From assembly GCA_012719345.1 (NCBI GenBank), contig JAAYAN010000116.1, positions 27,669-91,668 on the forward strand: a DNA stretch of 64,000 nucleotides, read 5' to 3'. The position numbers and the translations under genes were made by a program. Of the stretch, positions 1-9,132 are shown one piece after another (positions within the stretch are counted from its first letter, which is position 1; each line of letters begins with the position of its first letter). Source of the stretch: Ignavibacteria bacterium. GTDB taxonomy: Bacteria > Bacteroidota > Ignavibacteria > Ignavibacteriales > Melioribacteraceae. The notes beneath the pieces are model-generated. The model ran no database searches. It was not told where the DNA came from and saw only the letters and a list, made by a program, of their open reading frames with translations.

Positions 1-1516
1 AAAAAAGACTTTTTGTTGCTGCAGTCATAATTACTGATTTTATTCCTCTGCCGTTAGAATCGCCTATTATAAAGGTAAGCGCTTTTTCTTCTTCATCAAG
101 AAAGAAATCGAAATAATTACCACCAACCTCATTTGAGGTTTTCATATAAGCATCAATATCAATATTGGGCATTTCAGGAAAAGTGTTAGGAATTAAAGAA
201 AGTTGTATTTGTCGGGCTTCTTCAACTTCATTTTCTTTTCTTGTGTTTTCGGCTTCTAAAAGCCTTTGGGCTATCTCTTTTTTCTTATATTCTTTTTCTT
301 TTTGAATTGCTTTTTCATTCTGATTCTGCAAATCTTCAATTTTCGATTCCAATAATCGGCTTCTTTCGCTGAACATTTTTGCAAGATATAAAGCTATTGC
401 AGCAACATTTATTAAAGTTAAAATCTGACTTACATTTACAATGATAAAAATTGCATCCCCGAAGAAAAGCTGATTTGCAAAATTTGCCAGAATTAGAATC
501 CAATTAATTGTAAATACCACTCCGGATATAATAATAAATTTACTGCCATTGTAATTTTGACTATAAATAACGTAAGAATTTTTTGAGGCAATTATACAAA
601 TACCTGCAAAAACTAATATTATAAAATGCGGAGAGTATTCGAATTGAGGATAAACTAAGTTAACAATAAATGCTGCCGAAGTTGCTGAAACGTAAATCCA
701 AACTGATTTGGAAAAAGATTCGTTAATAACAAATTGGTAAAATAAAAGCATCATAACAGAAGAAAGCAGTAATCCGGCTAAAGCTGTTTTATTCGAAAAA
801 TCATTATCAAAAAAAATGAACGAATCGGGATAAAAAGCTGCAAGAAAAAATATAAATGAACCAAAGAGATAAAAGCTAAAGAACAAGAATGATTTTCTTC
901 TATTAAAAAAATAAAAAATTAAGAATATCAAAGAAAAAGATAAAAAAGCATAAAAACTGAATATTCCGGTATCTAAACCTTGTAATGGTTTTTCAACTTT
1001 TGCGTTAATATTTGCAACTTTTATACTAAAATAATCCCAAATGTTTTTGAATCTTAAAAACTTGGAGTGCTTGTCAATATTTTTTATATTGTAATAAATT
1101 GCAATAAACTTAGCATCGTTTTTATCGGGAGAAATCAAGATTTTTCTGTTTTTTGCAATCTCAGGTTTAAATACATCGCTCGAATCATTTTTAAAACCTT
1201 CGCGGTAAATAATTTCATTTCCGTAATAAACTATAGTGCTGCCGAAGAAACTGAAATCAATTTCCAAAACATCGTTGCTGTTGGACGGTTCAATCTTTCC
1301 AACTAGCCAAAAACTTTCACGAATTTTATTTACGATATTTTCGGTTATTCCATTCTCTTTGATAATTAAAGAATCGAGAGAAGTATATATTTCCGGAATA
1401 TCTCTGATTTTAATTTTATCCTGAATTGTATAACGCCATATATTTTGTCCGCTTGAAACGGATAAAAACATAAATAAAATTAAAAATCGCAGTAAAAATA
1501 CTATCGTTGATTTCAA
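1..1516 (-). CDS. Membrane-anchored SpoIIE/PP2C-type serine phosphatase (3' end outside window)
   Basis: Read on the minus strand, this open frame runs off the left edge, so about 505 residues are visible. It begins with a signal-peptide-like hydrophobic stretch, then about 150 extracytoplasmic residues. About seven hydrophobic segments follow, then a charged coiled-coil rich in K and E. The start of a PP2C/SpoIIE phosphatase domain comes last, with motifs SNEVGGNYFDF and IGDSNGRG. This resembles 7TM-DISM or related receptors whose cytoplasmic phosphatase acts on anti-sigma-factor antagonists; that role is family knowledge. The TTG start at 1516 is chosen because GGAG lies 5 bases upstream and it gives the full signal peptide. 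A Crp-like palindrome sits just upstream. The C-terminal half of the catalytic domain is not visible. Confidence 0.8.
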   Translation of the reverse strand, partial: MKSTIVFLLRFLILFMFLSVSSGQNIWRYTIQDKIKIRDIPEIYTSLDSLIIKENGITENIVNKIRESFWLVGKIEPSNSNDVLEIDFSFFGSTIVYYGNEIIYREGFKNDSSDVFKPEIAKNRKILISPDKNDAKFIAIYYNIKNIDKHSKFLRFKNIWDYFSIKVANINAKVEKPLQGLDTGIFSFYAFLSFSLIFLIFYFFNRRKSFLFFSFYLFGSFIFFLAAFYPDSFIFFDNDFSNKTALAGLLLSSVMMLLFYQFVINESFSKSVWIYVSATSAAFIVNLVYPQFEYSPHFIILVFAGICIIASKNSYVIYSQNYNGSKFIIISGVVFTINWILILANFANQLFFGDAIFIIVNVSQILTLINVAAIALYLAKMFSERSRLLESKIEDLQNQNEKAIQKEKEYKKKEIAQRLLEAENTRKENEVEEARQIQLSLIPNTFPEMPNIDIDAYMKTSNEVGGNYFDFFLDEEEKALTFIIGDSNGRGIKSVIMTAATKSLF

Positions 1517-1527
1517 TTTTACTCCAA

Positions 1528-1543
1528 TGTAATTTAAATCACA
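1528..1543. promoter_or_regulatory. Candidate Crp-family operator
   Basis: TGTAATTTAAATCACA matches the CRP consensus TGTGA-N6-TCACA at nine of ten defined bases and is nearly self-complementary. It lies 12 bases upstream of the phosphatase start at 1516. A second site with the same TTTAAA centre lies before the Crp-type regulator gene. A Rex site (TTGTGA-N6-TCACAA) looks similar and cannot be excluded. Confidence 0.45.
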
Positions 1544-1610
1544 AAAAGTGCAAATTTTTATTAATTTCATTATCGAAGATCACAGAAAAATTTTTACAAT
1601 CAATCTAATA

Positions 1611-1626
1611 AAAAAGATATCTTTTT
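1611..1626. promoter_or_regulatory. Perfect 16-bp palindrome upstream of etfB, possible operator
   Basis: AAAAAGATATCTTTTT is a perfect palindrome in the 231-base gap between the divergent phosphatase and etfB genes. It could be an operator for the acyl-CoA cluster, but A/T-rich palindromes also arise by chance here. The rest of the gap shows no other element beyond the Crp-like site and the AAGGAG ribosome binding site of etfB. Confidence 0.2.
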
Positions 1627-1747
1627 AAGCTTTTATCGGCTTAATAAAAAATATTGGAGAATATTAAGTATTATTTCTATTTTTACTAACTGTATTTTTA
1701 TGTGTTAGCAGAAAATTAAAAAGAATAAATAATAATTAAGGAGCAGT

Positions 1748-2638
1748 ATGTTTCATTCAATTGTTATGGTTAAACAAGTGCCTGATACTGCAAATATTTC
1801 GGGTAAAGTTATGAAAGATGACGGTACTGTTAACCGTGCAAAACTACCTGCAATATTTAATTACGAAGATCAGGTTGCTCTTGAATTTGCACTTCAGATA
1901 AAAGAGAAACATGGCGGGAAAGTAACAGTTGTTACAATGGGTCCTGCCAGAGCATCGGATATGTTGCGTGAATGTTTGTATATGGGAGCAGATGAAGCTT
2001 ATTTAATAAGCGATAGAAAGTTTGCCGGTTCGGATACCCTTGCAACTTCGTATGTACTCAGCGAAGCAATAAAAAAAATTGGTGATTACGATTTTATATT
2101 TGCCGGCAGACAGGCAATTGATGGCGATACTGCACAAGTAGGACCGCAGACTGCCGAAAAATTGAAAATACCTCAAATTACTTATGCCGAAGAAATTGTT
2201 GATATCAAAAAAGATAAAATAAGAATTAAAAAGAAAATTGACGGCGGTTTTGAAGTTTTGGAAAGCAAACTTCCTGTTCTTATTACAGTATTGAAAGATG
2301 CAGTAAATCCACGACCTTTTTCTGCAAAAAGAGTAATGGCATACAAAGGTGCAAAATCTCTTATGGATCTTGAAAAAATGGTTGAAGATAATTCTCTGCT
2401 CTATATCGATAAACTTTTAGAAGAATACAAGGATAAAAATCTTTTTATAAATACTTTAACGATGGATGATTTACAACTTGATGCTGAAAGATGCGGAACA
2501 AGCGGATCGCCAACAAAGGTTCATAAAGTTGAATCGGTAGTTTTAGCCGGCGGCGGCGATAAAGTGAAAATTGCACCAACCCGTGAAGGTTTGGGTGAAC
2601 TTATTGAAAAACTTATGTCTGACCATATTTTAGGGTAA
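1748..2638 (+). CDS. etfB: Electron transfer flavoprotein, beta subunit
   Basis: This 296-residue protein matches the ETF beta fold. It opens with the typical VKQVPDTA segment, continues with a nucleotide-binding region (MGPARASDMLRE, then MGADEAYLISDR and GSDTLATSY), and has the GRQAIDGDTAQVGP signature in the middle. With EtfA it forms the soluble heterodimer that takes electrons from acyl-CoA dehydrogenases. AAGGAG precedes the ATG by five bases. It is the first gene of a tightly packed run with etfA (five bases away), an acyl-CoA dehydrogenase, a carboxyltransferase and a biotin carrier. The MGP and GSDTLATS motifs recall NAD-binding, bifurcating ETFs, but this cannot be settled by eye. 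Confidence 0.95.
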   Translation: MFHSIVMVKQVPDTANISGKVMKDDGTVNRAKLPAIFNYEDQVALEFALQIKEKHGGKVTVVTMGPARASDMLRECLYMGADEAYLISDRKFAGSDTLATSYVLSEAIKKIGDYDFIFAGRQAIDGDTAQVGPQTAEKLKIPQITYAEEIVDIKKDKIRIKKKIDGGFEVLESKLPVLITVLKDAVNPRPFSAKRVMAYKGAKSLMDLEKMVEDNSLLYIDKLLEEYKDKNLFINTLTMDDLQLDAERCGTSGSPTKVHKVESVVLAGGGDKVKIAPTREGLGELIEKLMSDHILG

Positions 2639-2643
2639 CGGAA

Positions 2644-3663
2644 ATGAAAAATGAAAAAAATGAAGTCTGGGTATTTATTGAAAACAGAAACGGAAAACCT
2701 GCAGATGTAAGTATGGAACTTACCTGTAAAGCCGCAAAGCTGGCTGCCGATATGGACGGTATAGTTAGAACCATTGTTATCGGACATAATGTTAAAAATA
2801 TTGCGGAAGAGACATTCAAATATGGTGCAAACGAATGTTATATTATAGATAACCCGGCATTGGAACAATATTTAACAATGCCATACAGCAGAATAATGAA
2901 TGATCTCATAAAAACCTATCAGCCGAGGATTGTACTTTTTGGAGCTACTGTTATTGGCCGGGATCTTGCTCCGCGTGTTGCTTCAAATACTTTAAGCGGA
3001 TTAACAGCCGATTGCACAGATTTGCAGATAGATGATGTTGTGTATTTGAAAAATGAATATCCTAAAATACTTTTGCAGATACGTCCGGCTTTCGGAGGAA
3101 ACATTATTGCCACTATTATTACTCCCGAAAATCCCGTTCAGATGGCAACAGTCCGCGAAGGAGTTATGGAATTATCTCCACTTAAATCGCCTAATAAAAT
3201 AAATATAACAGAAGTTGAATATATTTCTGATCCTATTGATGAATTAATTAAAATAATTGAACAGCACAGGGAAGAAAATAAAGTTAATTTAAAAGCTGCT
3301 CCTATTATTGTTGCAGGAGGTTATGGATTAGGAACAAGAGAGAATTTTAAACTTCTTGAAGAACTTGCCCACGTACTTGGCGGGGAAGTTGCAGGAAGCC
3401 GCGCCGCTGTTGATGCAGGATTTGTAACTCCCGACAGGCAGATAGGGCAGACTGGTGTTACAGTTCGTCCGAAACTATATATCGCAGTAGGAATATCCGG
3501 CGCAATACAGCATCGTGCCGGAATGCAGGAATCAAACAAGATAATTGCAATAAACAACAATTCCGAATCTCCCATATTTGAAATTGCTCATTATGGAATT
3601 GTTGGCGATGCAGTTCAAGTAATTCCATTATTAATTGAAACTTATAAACAAAAATTGAAGTAG
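2644..3663 (+). CDS. etfA: Electron transfer flavoprotein, alpha subunit
   Basis: A 339-residue EtfA. The N-terminal half is the ETF domain. The C-terminal third is the FAD-binding domain, with GGYGLGTRENF, AGSRAAVDAGF, RQIGQTGVTVRPKLYIAVGI and SGAIQHRAGM, which contact FAD in known ETFs. Its length is normal for the family. It starts five bases after etfB and ends eight bases before the acyl-CoA dehydrogenase, so the three are probably one transcript. It should pair with the EtfB encoded just before it and pass electrons from the neighbouring dehydrogenase to a quinone reductase, or, if bifurcating, between NADH, ferredoxin and acyl-CoA. Confidence 0.96.
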   Translation: MKNEKNEVWVFIENRNGKPADVSMELTCKAAKLAADMDGIVRTIVIGHNVKNIAEETFKYGANECYIIDNPALEQYLTMPYSRIMNDLIKTYQPRIVLFGATVIGRDLAPRVASNTLSGLTADCTDLQIDDVVYLKNEYPKILLQIRPAFGGNIIATIITPENPVQMATVREGVMELSPLKSPNKINITEVEYISDPIDELIKIIEQHREENKVNLKAAPIIVAGGYGLGTRENFKLLEELAHVLGGEVAGSRAAVDAGFVTPDRQIGQTGVTVRPKLYIAVGISGAIQHRAGMQESNKIIAINNNSESPIFEIAHYGIVGDAVQVIPLLIETYKQKLK

Positions 3664-3671
3664 AGGAAAAA

Positions 3672-5393
3672 ATGCCAAATTACTTCCTGGATAATCCCGA
3701 CGTTTTATATCATTTTAATAAATTAAATATTAAAGATATAGTTGAAATTATTGAAGATAATTACGAAGAATCAAAAAAATATAATTATGCTCCGGTTAAT
3801 TACGAAGATGCAATGGAAAATTATCGTAAAATTCTTGAAGTAACCGGAGATATAGCCGCAAATTACATTGCAGAAAGAGCTGCAAGCGTTGATGAGCAGG
3901 GTGCAATGTATAAAAACGGAAAAGTTGAATATGCCGACGGTACAAAAGAAAACTTAAAACAGCTTTCGCAAGCCGATTTGATGGGAATGATACTCCCCAA
4001 AAAATACGGCGGATTACATTTCCCTTTTGTAATTTATGTTATGGCAATTGAGGTGGTTGCACGGGCAGATGCTTCGTTGATGAACATTTTCGGTTTGCAG
4101 GATATTGCCGATACAATAAGAAAATTCGGTTCGGAAGAACAAAAACAAAAGTATCTGCCAAAATTTACTACAGGCGAACATACAGGTGCAATGGCCTTAA
4201 CAGAACCTGATGCAGGTTCCGATTTGCAGGCTTGTAAACTTCAGGCTTATCAAAATGAAAAAGGACAATGGTTTCTTAAAGGAGTTAAAAGATTTATTAC
4301 AAACGGAAACGGAGATGTTCTGCTTGTTTTAGCCCGCAGCGAAGAAGGCACAAAAGATGCTAGAGGTTTAAGTCTTTTTGTATGCTATGGTGATGAAACT
4401 GTAAAAGTCCGGCGCATTGAGCATAAATTAGGAATTCACGGTTCTCCGACATGTGAATTACAGTTTAACGACACGCCGGCAGAACTTATTGGAAACAGAA
4501 GATTCGGACTTATTAAATATGTATTCGATCTTATGTATCGTGCAAGAATGGGCGTTTCGGCGCAGGCATTGGGAATTTCGCAAGCGGCTTACGAAGAAGC
4601 CTTGAAATATGCAAAAGAAAGAGAACAATTCGGAAAGTCAATTTATAACATACCTGCTGTAAGCAATATGCTTATTGATATGAGAGTACTTTTAGAAGCC
4701 AACAGAAGTCTTTATTACAGCACGGCTGTGCTAGTTGATAGAAAAGAACTGACTGAAGAAAAAATTGAAAGAATGAAAGCAAAAGGTCTTTCAGTAACAG
4801 AAGAAACTGCAAATCTTAAGAATTATACAAAAATTGCAAACCTTTTAACACCTTTATGTAAATATCTTATTGCTGAAGGAGCAAATAAAATTACTTATGA
4901 TGCTCTGCAGATACATGGCGGAACTGGCTATATGAAAGAATTTAAGGTAGAACGTTTAGCCCGAGATGCAAGAATTACAAACATATACGAAGGTACTTCC
5001 CAATTGCAGATAGTTGCTGCTTCCGGTGGAGTAATTAATGACGTTCTTTCAGATTATTTTAATAAAAAAGCTGCAAAGGAATATAAAGGAGCATTGGCTT
5101 CGTTAGCAGTAAACATTGCTGAAATCCGTGAAATATTCAACGAGTGCTTAAAATATGTTATGGATAAAAAAGATAACAACTATCAGGATGTTGCTGCAAA
5201 AGATTTAGTTGAACTTTACAGTTATATATTTATCGGCTACCTTCTTCTTGAAGAAGCAGAAACTGAACCTTCAAAAGTATTTATTGCAAGAAGATATGTT
5301 CTAAAATCACTCGCCGAAGCAAGAAAAAACGCAGAATCTATTAAAAGTGAAGTTTTTTCGGATGTATATCACGCAGATAAGATTCTTGTGTAA
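3672..5393 (+). CDS. Acyl-CoA dehydrogenase, long form with C-terminal extension
   Basis: 573 residues, longer than the usual roughly 380-residue acyl-CoA dehydrogenases because of an N-terminal helical lead (about 75 residues) and a C-terminal alpha-helical extension (from about residue 460). The core has the FAD/substrate motifs AMALTEPDAGSD, KRFITNGNGD and REQFGKSI, and the DALQIHGGTGYMKE segment. The likely catalytic base is E440 in IYEGTSQLQ. The enzyme oxidises an acyl-CoA to the 2-enoyl-CoA and reduces ETF, encoded immediately upstream. AGAGGAA precedes the ATG. The chain-length or branched specificity cannot be read from the sequence. The carboxyltransferase downstream suggests branched-chain or odd-chain substrates, which is inference. 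Confidence 0.93.
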   Translation: MPNYFLDNPDVLYHFNKLNIKDIVEIIEDNYEESKKYNYAPVNYEDAMENYRKILEVTGDIAANYIAERAASVDEQGAMYKNGKVEYADGTKENLKQLSQADLMGMILPKKYGGLHFPFVIYVMAIEVVARADASLMNIFGLQDIADTIRKFGSEEQKQKYLPKFTTGEHTGAMALTEPDAGSDLQACKLQAYQNEKGQWFLKGVKRFITNGNGDVLLVLARSEEGTKDARGLSLFVCYGDETVKVRRIEHKLGIHGSPTCELQFNDTPAELIGNRRFGLIKYVFDLMYRARMGVSAQALGISQAAYEEALKYAKEREQFGKSIYNIPAVSNMLIDMRVLLEANRSLYYSTAVLVDRKELTEEKIERMKAKGLSVTEETANLKNYTKIANLLTPLCKYLIAEGANKITYDALQIHGGTGYMKEFKVERLARDARITNIYEGTSQLQIVAASGGVINDVLSDYFNKKAAKEYKGALASLAVNIAEIREIFNECLKYVMDKKDNNYQDVAAKDLVELYSYIFIGYLLLEEAETEPSKVFIARRYVLKSLAEARKNAESIKSEVFSDVYHADKILV

Positions 5394-5432
5394 TTTAATT
5401 GAAATTAATTTAAAGGAGAGAAGGGAAAGAAA

Positions 5433-6977
5433 ATGTCTATAGCAAGTAAAATATTCGATTTTTTTACAAGAAAATCGAAAGTAAAAGAAGGCGGGGGAGT
5501 TCAAGCAATTCAAAAACAATACTCGCTTGGTAAAATGACAGCGCGCGACAGAATTAATTATCTGCTTGATGATAATTCTTTTCACGAATTAGATCTGTTT
5601 GTTGAGCATAATTGCAAAGATTTCAATATGGATAAAAAATCATTGCCTGCCGACGGTGTAGTAACTGGTACGGGAACAATATTCGGTCAGCCGGTCTGTA
5701 TTTTTGCACAGGATTTTACAGTTGCTGGAGGTTCTTTGGGATTAATGCACGCTCGAAAAATTACCAAAGTTATGGATCATGCAATAAAAATGGGTGTACC
5801 GTTAATTGGAATAAACGATTCAGGCGGAGCTCGTATTCAGGAAGGTGTAAATTCACTTGCAGGATACGGTGAAATATTCTATCGCAATACATTAGCTTCG
5901 GGAGTTATACCGCAAATATCTGTAATTTTAGGACCTTGTGCCGGCGGTGCGGTTTATTCACCTGCTTTAACCGATTTTGTTTTTGTAGTTGATCAGATTT
6001 CAAAAATGTTTATTACTGGTCCAGAAGTTATAAAAACGGTTTTAGGCGAAGAAGTAACAATGGAGGACCTCGGCGGAGCGCGTGTTCAGACCGAGGTAAC
6101 TGGAAATGCTCATTTTTTTGCTTCCAATGAAAGAGAATGTTTCGATCAGGTTAAAAAACTACTTTCCTATATTCCTTGGAATAATTATACCAGAGCAAGA
6201 AAAACAGATATAAGATTACCAAAAACAAAGCTTGAAATTGATAAAGTTATACCAGCACAAGTAAATAAACCATACGATATTAAAGATATTATTAGAGCTT
6301 TTGCCGATGACTCTGATTTCTTCGAAGTTCAGGAAGGCTGGGCACAGAATATTGTTGTTGGGTTTGCACGTATTGAAGGCCAGACTGTTGGAATTGTTGG
6401 AAATCAGCCTTTATATATGGCAGGCGTACTCGATGTTGATTCTTCGGATAAAGCAGCAAGATTTATCCGTTATTGTGATGCATTTAATATCCCATTGGTA
6501 ACATTAGTTGATTTACCGGGTTATTTGCCTGGTGTTGATCAGGAACATGCCGGAGTTATAAGACATGGCGCAAAAATATTGTATTCTTACAGCGAAGCAA
6601 GCGTCACAAAAATTACTGTAATTTTACGTAAAGCTTATGGCGGCGGTTATATTGCTATGTGTTCAAAGCATTTAGGCGCTGATTTTGTTTATGCTTGGCC
6701 TACTGCCGAAATAGCCGTGATGGGTTCTGAAGGTGCTGCTAATATTATTTTCAGAAAAGAAATTACAGAAGCAGAAGATCCGGAAATGATGCGCAAGCAA
6801 AAAATTGCTGAATATACTCAAAAATTTGCAAATCCTTATGTTGCAGCACAAGCAGGTCATATTGATGCAGTTATTAATCCCGAAGAAACACGCGGCTATA
6901 TAATGCATTCACTAAAACTTGCAGCCAATAAAAAAGAAATAAGAATTAATAAGAAACATGGAGTTCCGCCATTTTAA
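5433..6977 (+). CDS. Biotin-dependent acyl-CoA carboxyltransferase, beta subunit (propionyl/methylmalonyl-CoA type)
   Basis: 514 residues with two crotonase-like carboxyltransferase lobes. The first carries NDSGGARIQEGVNSLAGYGE and GPCAGGAVYSPALTDF. The second carries VDLPGYLPGVDQEH, GAKILYSYSEASVTK and RKAYGGGYIAM. These are the oxyanion-hole and acyl-CoA motifs of PccB, MmdA and related enzymes. It moves carboxylate between biotin and an acyl-CoA such as propionyl-CoA. The start follows two purine-rich stretches (GGAG and GGGAAAG). Its stop overlaps the start of the biotin carrier by one base, showing translational coupling. No biotin carboxylase and no sodium-pump subunit is encoded next to it, so carboxylase and decarboxylase directions are both possible. 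Confidence 0.93.
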   Translation: MSIASKIFDFFTRKSKVKEGGGVQAIQKQYSLGKMTARDRINYLLDDNSFHELDLFVEHNCKDFNMDKKSLPADGVVTGTGTIFGQPVCIFAQDFTVAGGSLGLMHARKITKVMDHAIKMGVPLIGINDSGGARIQEGVNSLAGYGEIFYRNTLASGVIPQISVILGPCAGGAVYSPALTDFVFVVDQISKMFITGPEVIKTVLGEEVTMEDLGGARVQTEVTGNAHFFASNERECFDQVKKLLSYIPWNNYTRARKTDIRLPKTKLEIDKVIPAQVNKPYDIKDIIRAFADDSDFFEVQEGWAQNIVVGFARIEGQTVGIVGNQPLYMAGVLDVDSSDKAARFIRYCDAFNIPLVTLVDLPGYLPGVDQEHAGVIRHGAKILYSYSEASVTKITVILRKAYGGGYIAMCSKHLGADFVYAWPTAEIAVMGSEGAANIIFRKEITEAEDPEMMRKQKIAEYTQKFANPYVAAQAGHIDAVINPEETRGYIMHSLKLAANKKEIRINKKHGVPPF

Positions 6978-7294
6978 TGGAAAATAAAAATTATAGAAGT
7001 ATTGTTATCGATGATACCGCTTACGAAACAGTTATTACAAGGAAATATTTGAACCGTAAAAAGTTCAAGCCGGTTAACCCTAATGAATTAAGAGCATTTA
7101 TTCCGGGTACAGTTGTTAAACTATTTATAAGCGAGGGACAAAAAGTTGCAAAGGATACAGAGCTTTTAATTCTTGAAGCAATGAAAATGCATAATAAAAT
7201 TCGTTGCGTAAATGATTGCCGGATTAAAAGGATTTATATAAAAGAAGGTGATATGGTCGCTAAAGGTCAACTTTTAATAGAATTTGAGCATTAA
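6977..7294 (+). CDS. Biotin carboxyl carrier protein (biotinyl/lipoyl domain)
   Basis: A 105-residue single-domain protein. About 35 N-terminal residues of linker are followed by the barrel-sandwich hybrid fold, with the canonical biotinylation motif LEAMKM; the modified lysine is K70. The family carries carboxybiotin between carboxylase/decarboxylase active sites. The ATG shares one base with the stop of the carboxyltransferase gene, so the two are surely a unit. The N-terminal part lacks a membrane anchor. A strong hairpin terminator follows after eight bases, ending the etfB-to-carrier operon. Confidence 0.92.
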   Translation: MENKNYRSIVIDDTAYETVITRKYLNRKKFKPVNPNELRAFIPGTVVKLFISEGQKVAKDTELLILEAMKMHNKIRCVNDCRIKRIYIKEGDMVAKGQLLIEFEH

Positions 7295-7301
7295 TCAATA
7301 A

Positions 7302-7326
7302 AAAAAGCCGCTTTATGCGGCTTTTT
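7302..7326 (+). terminator. Rho-independent terminator of the acyl-CoA operon
   Basis: GCCGC, a five-base loop (TTTAT) and GCGGC form a hairpin flanked by AAAAA before and TTTTT after. It starts eight bases after the biotin-carrier stop. The flanking A and T runs extend the stem and make it potentially bidirectional. Confidence 0.9.
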
Positions 7327-7364
7327 GTTTAATATAAAATTTGTTCTATCATCCCGGAGAAAAT

Positions 7365-9014
7365 ATGTTAAAGGCAATAAATCCTGCAAAAACAAAAGCT
7401 TGGCAAAAGCTATCTGAAAACTATTTGAATATTAAAAAGACCACAATGAATGAAATGTTTGAAAGAAACCCTGAACGTGCGGAAAAATATTCACTTCAGT
7501 TTGAAGATATGTATGTGGATTATTCAAAAAATATTATTGATGATTCGATTTTAGAACCTTTACTTCAACTTGCTGATGAATGTGATTTGAAGGATTCAAT
7601 TACAAAAGTTTTCAGCGGAGATAAAATAAATGCAACGGAGAACAGGTCTGTTTTGCACACTGCTTTAAGAAACCGTTCAGGAAATCCTGTTTATGTTGAC
7701 GGAAAAGATGTAATGCCTGAAATTAATTTTGTTTTAAATAAAATGGAAAAGTTTTCCAATTCCATTATTTCGGGAGAATGGAAAGGATATACAGGGAAAA
7801 GAATAAAAAGCATTGTTAATATTGGAATTGGCGGTTCGGATCTTGGTCCCTTTATGGTAACCGAAGCATTAAAAGCTTATAAAGTTCCTCGAATAAATAC
7901 ATATTTTGTATCAAATGTGGATGGAACACATATAGTTGAAACATTAAAAAATGTTGATCCGGAAACAACAATATTTATGATTGCTTCCAAAACATTTACA
8001 ACTCAGGAAACGATGACAAATGCAAATACTGCAAGGGAATGGTTTGTGCATAAAACGGGTTCAGAAATTCATATTCCAAAGCATTTTATTGCAATTTCCA
8101 CAAATGCACAAAAAGTTAGCGAATTTGGGATTGATACTGAAAATATGTTTGGCTTTTGGGATTGGGTTGGCGGAAGATATTCACTTTGGTCAGCCATAGG
8201 TCTTCCCATTGCTTGTACAATCGGATTCGATCGGTTTATAGAACTATTGGAAGGGGCTCACGCAATGGATATACATTTCTATGAAACTGAGTTCGAAAAG
8301 AATATTCCTGTTATTTTAGCATTATTGGGAATATGGTACAATAATTTCTTTGGTGCAGAGTCCCACGCAATTCTTCCATACGATCAATATCTTCATAGAT
8401 TTGCAGCATATTTCCAGCAAGGCGATATGGAAAGTAACGGGAAATATATTGACCGTAGTGGAAATGAAGTTGATTATCAAACAGGACCTATTATTTGGGG
8501 CGAACCAGGTACTAACGGGCAGCATGCATTTTATCAATTAATTCATCAAGGTACAAAAATAATACCCTGCGATTTTATTGCTCCAGCTTTATCGCATAAT
8601 CCAGTTGGAGACCACCACCAAAAACTGCTGGCAAACTTTTTTGCACAGCCTGAAGCTTTAATGATGGGAAAAACTGCTGTGGAAGTAATTGCAGAATTAA
8701 AAACAGCTGGTAAAAGCGACGATGAAATTAAGAAACTCCTTCCGCATAAAATATTTAAAGGAAACAGACCAACAAATTCTATTCTTGTTAAAAAAATTAC
8801 TCCACGTACTTTAGGAAGTTTGATAGCGATGTACGAACACAAAATATTTGTTCAGGGAATTATTTGGAATATTTTTAGTTTCGATCAGTGGGGTGTTGAA
8901 CTTGGCAAGCAATTAGCTAACAAGATACTTCCTGAATTAGAGAATGATGAAAAAATCATTTCCCACGATTCATCAACAAATAATTTGATAAATGTTTATA
9001 AAAGTATGAGATGA
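7365..9014 (+). CDS. pgi: Glucose-6-phosphate isomerase
   Basis: 549 residues from this start, the same size as E. coli Pgi. It interconverts glucose 6-phosphate and fructose 6-phosphate. Recognisable are [16 protein letters not shown] (sugar-phosphate binding), [29 protein letters not shown] and the signature [19 protein letters not shown], which holds catalytic residues. I prefer ATG 7365, with GGAGA five bases upstream, over the in-frame TTG at 7341, which has no ribosome binding site and adds eight non-conserved residues. It appears monocistronic: a terminator lies upstream and a weaker one overlaps its stop codon. Confidence 0.96.
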   Translation: MLKAINPAKTKAWQKLSENYLNIKKTTMNEMFERNPERAEKYSLQFEDMYVDYSKNIIDDSILEPLLQLADECDLKDSITKVFSGDKINATENRSVLHTALRNRSGNPVYVDGKDVMPEINFVLNKMEKFSNSIISGEWKGYTGKRIKSIVNIGIGGSDLGPFMVTEALKAYKVPRINTYFVSNVDGTHIVETLKNVDPETTIFMIASKTFTTQETMTNANTAREWFVHKTGSEIHIPKHFIAISTNAQKVSEFGIDTENMFGFWDWVGGRYSLWSAIGLPIACTIGFDRFIELLEGAHAMDIHFYETEFEKNIPVILALLGIWYNNFFGAESHAILPYDQYLHRFAAYFQQGDMESNGKYIDRSGNEVDYQTGPIIWGEPGTNGQHAFYQLIHQGTKIIPCDFIAPALSHNPVGDHHQKLLANFFAQPEALMMGKTAVEVIAELKTAGKSDDEIKKLLPHKIFKGNRPTNSILVKKITPRTLGSLIAMYEHKIFVQGIIWNIFSFDQWGVELGKQLANKILPELENDEKIISHDSSTNNLINVYKSMR

Positions 9015-9045
9015 TAATTCAATGTGTGATTAATCTCATTTTTAA
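9007..9045 (+). terminator. Probable terminator overlapping the pgi stop codon
   Basis: ATGAGAT (9007-9013) pairs with ATCTCAT (9034-9040), with an inner TAAT/ATTA helix, followed by TTTTT. The TGA stop of pgi lies inside the left arm. The stem is A/T-rich, so strength is uncertain. Confidence 0.4.
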
Positions 9046-9132
9046 AGGATGAAATTATAATATTGAAATAGGATTTGCTTTTTAGAAAAATTAAAACTAT
9101 TTTACCGACCAGAAAACGAAAAAGGTCGAAAA

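Noticed and set aside
1067..1424. Two overlapping plus-strand reading frames of 79 and 62 codons
   Set aside because: They lie antisense to the SpoIIE-type phosphatase gene, lack ribosome binding sites and show no domain.
9026..9041. TGTGATTAATCTCATT as a third Crp site
   Set aside because: Only eight of ten consensus bases match, and the sequence is part of the terminator hairpin after pgi.
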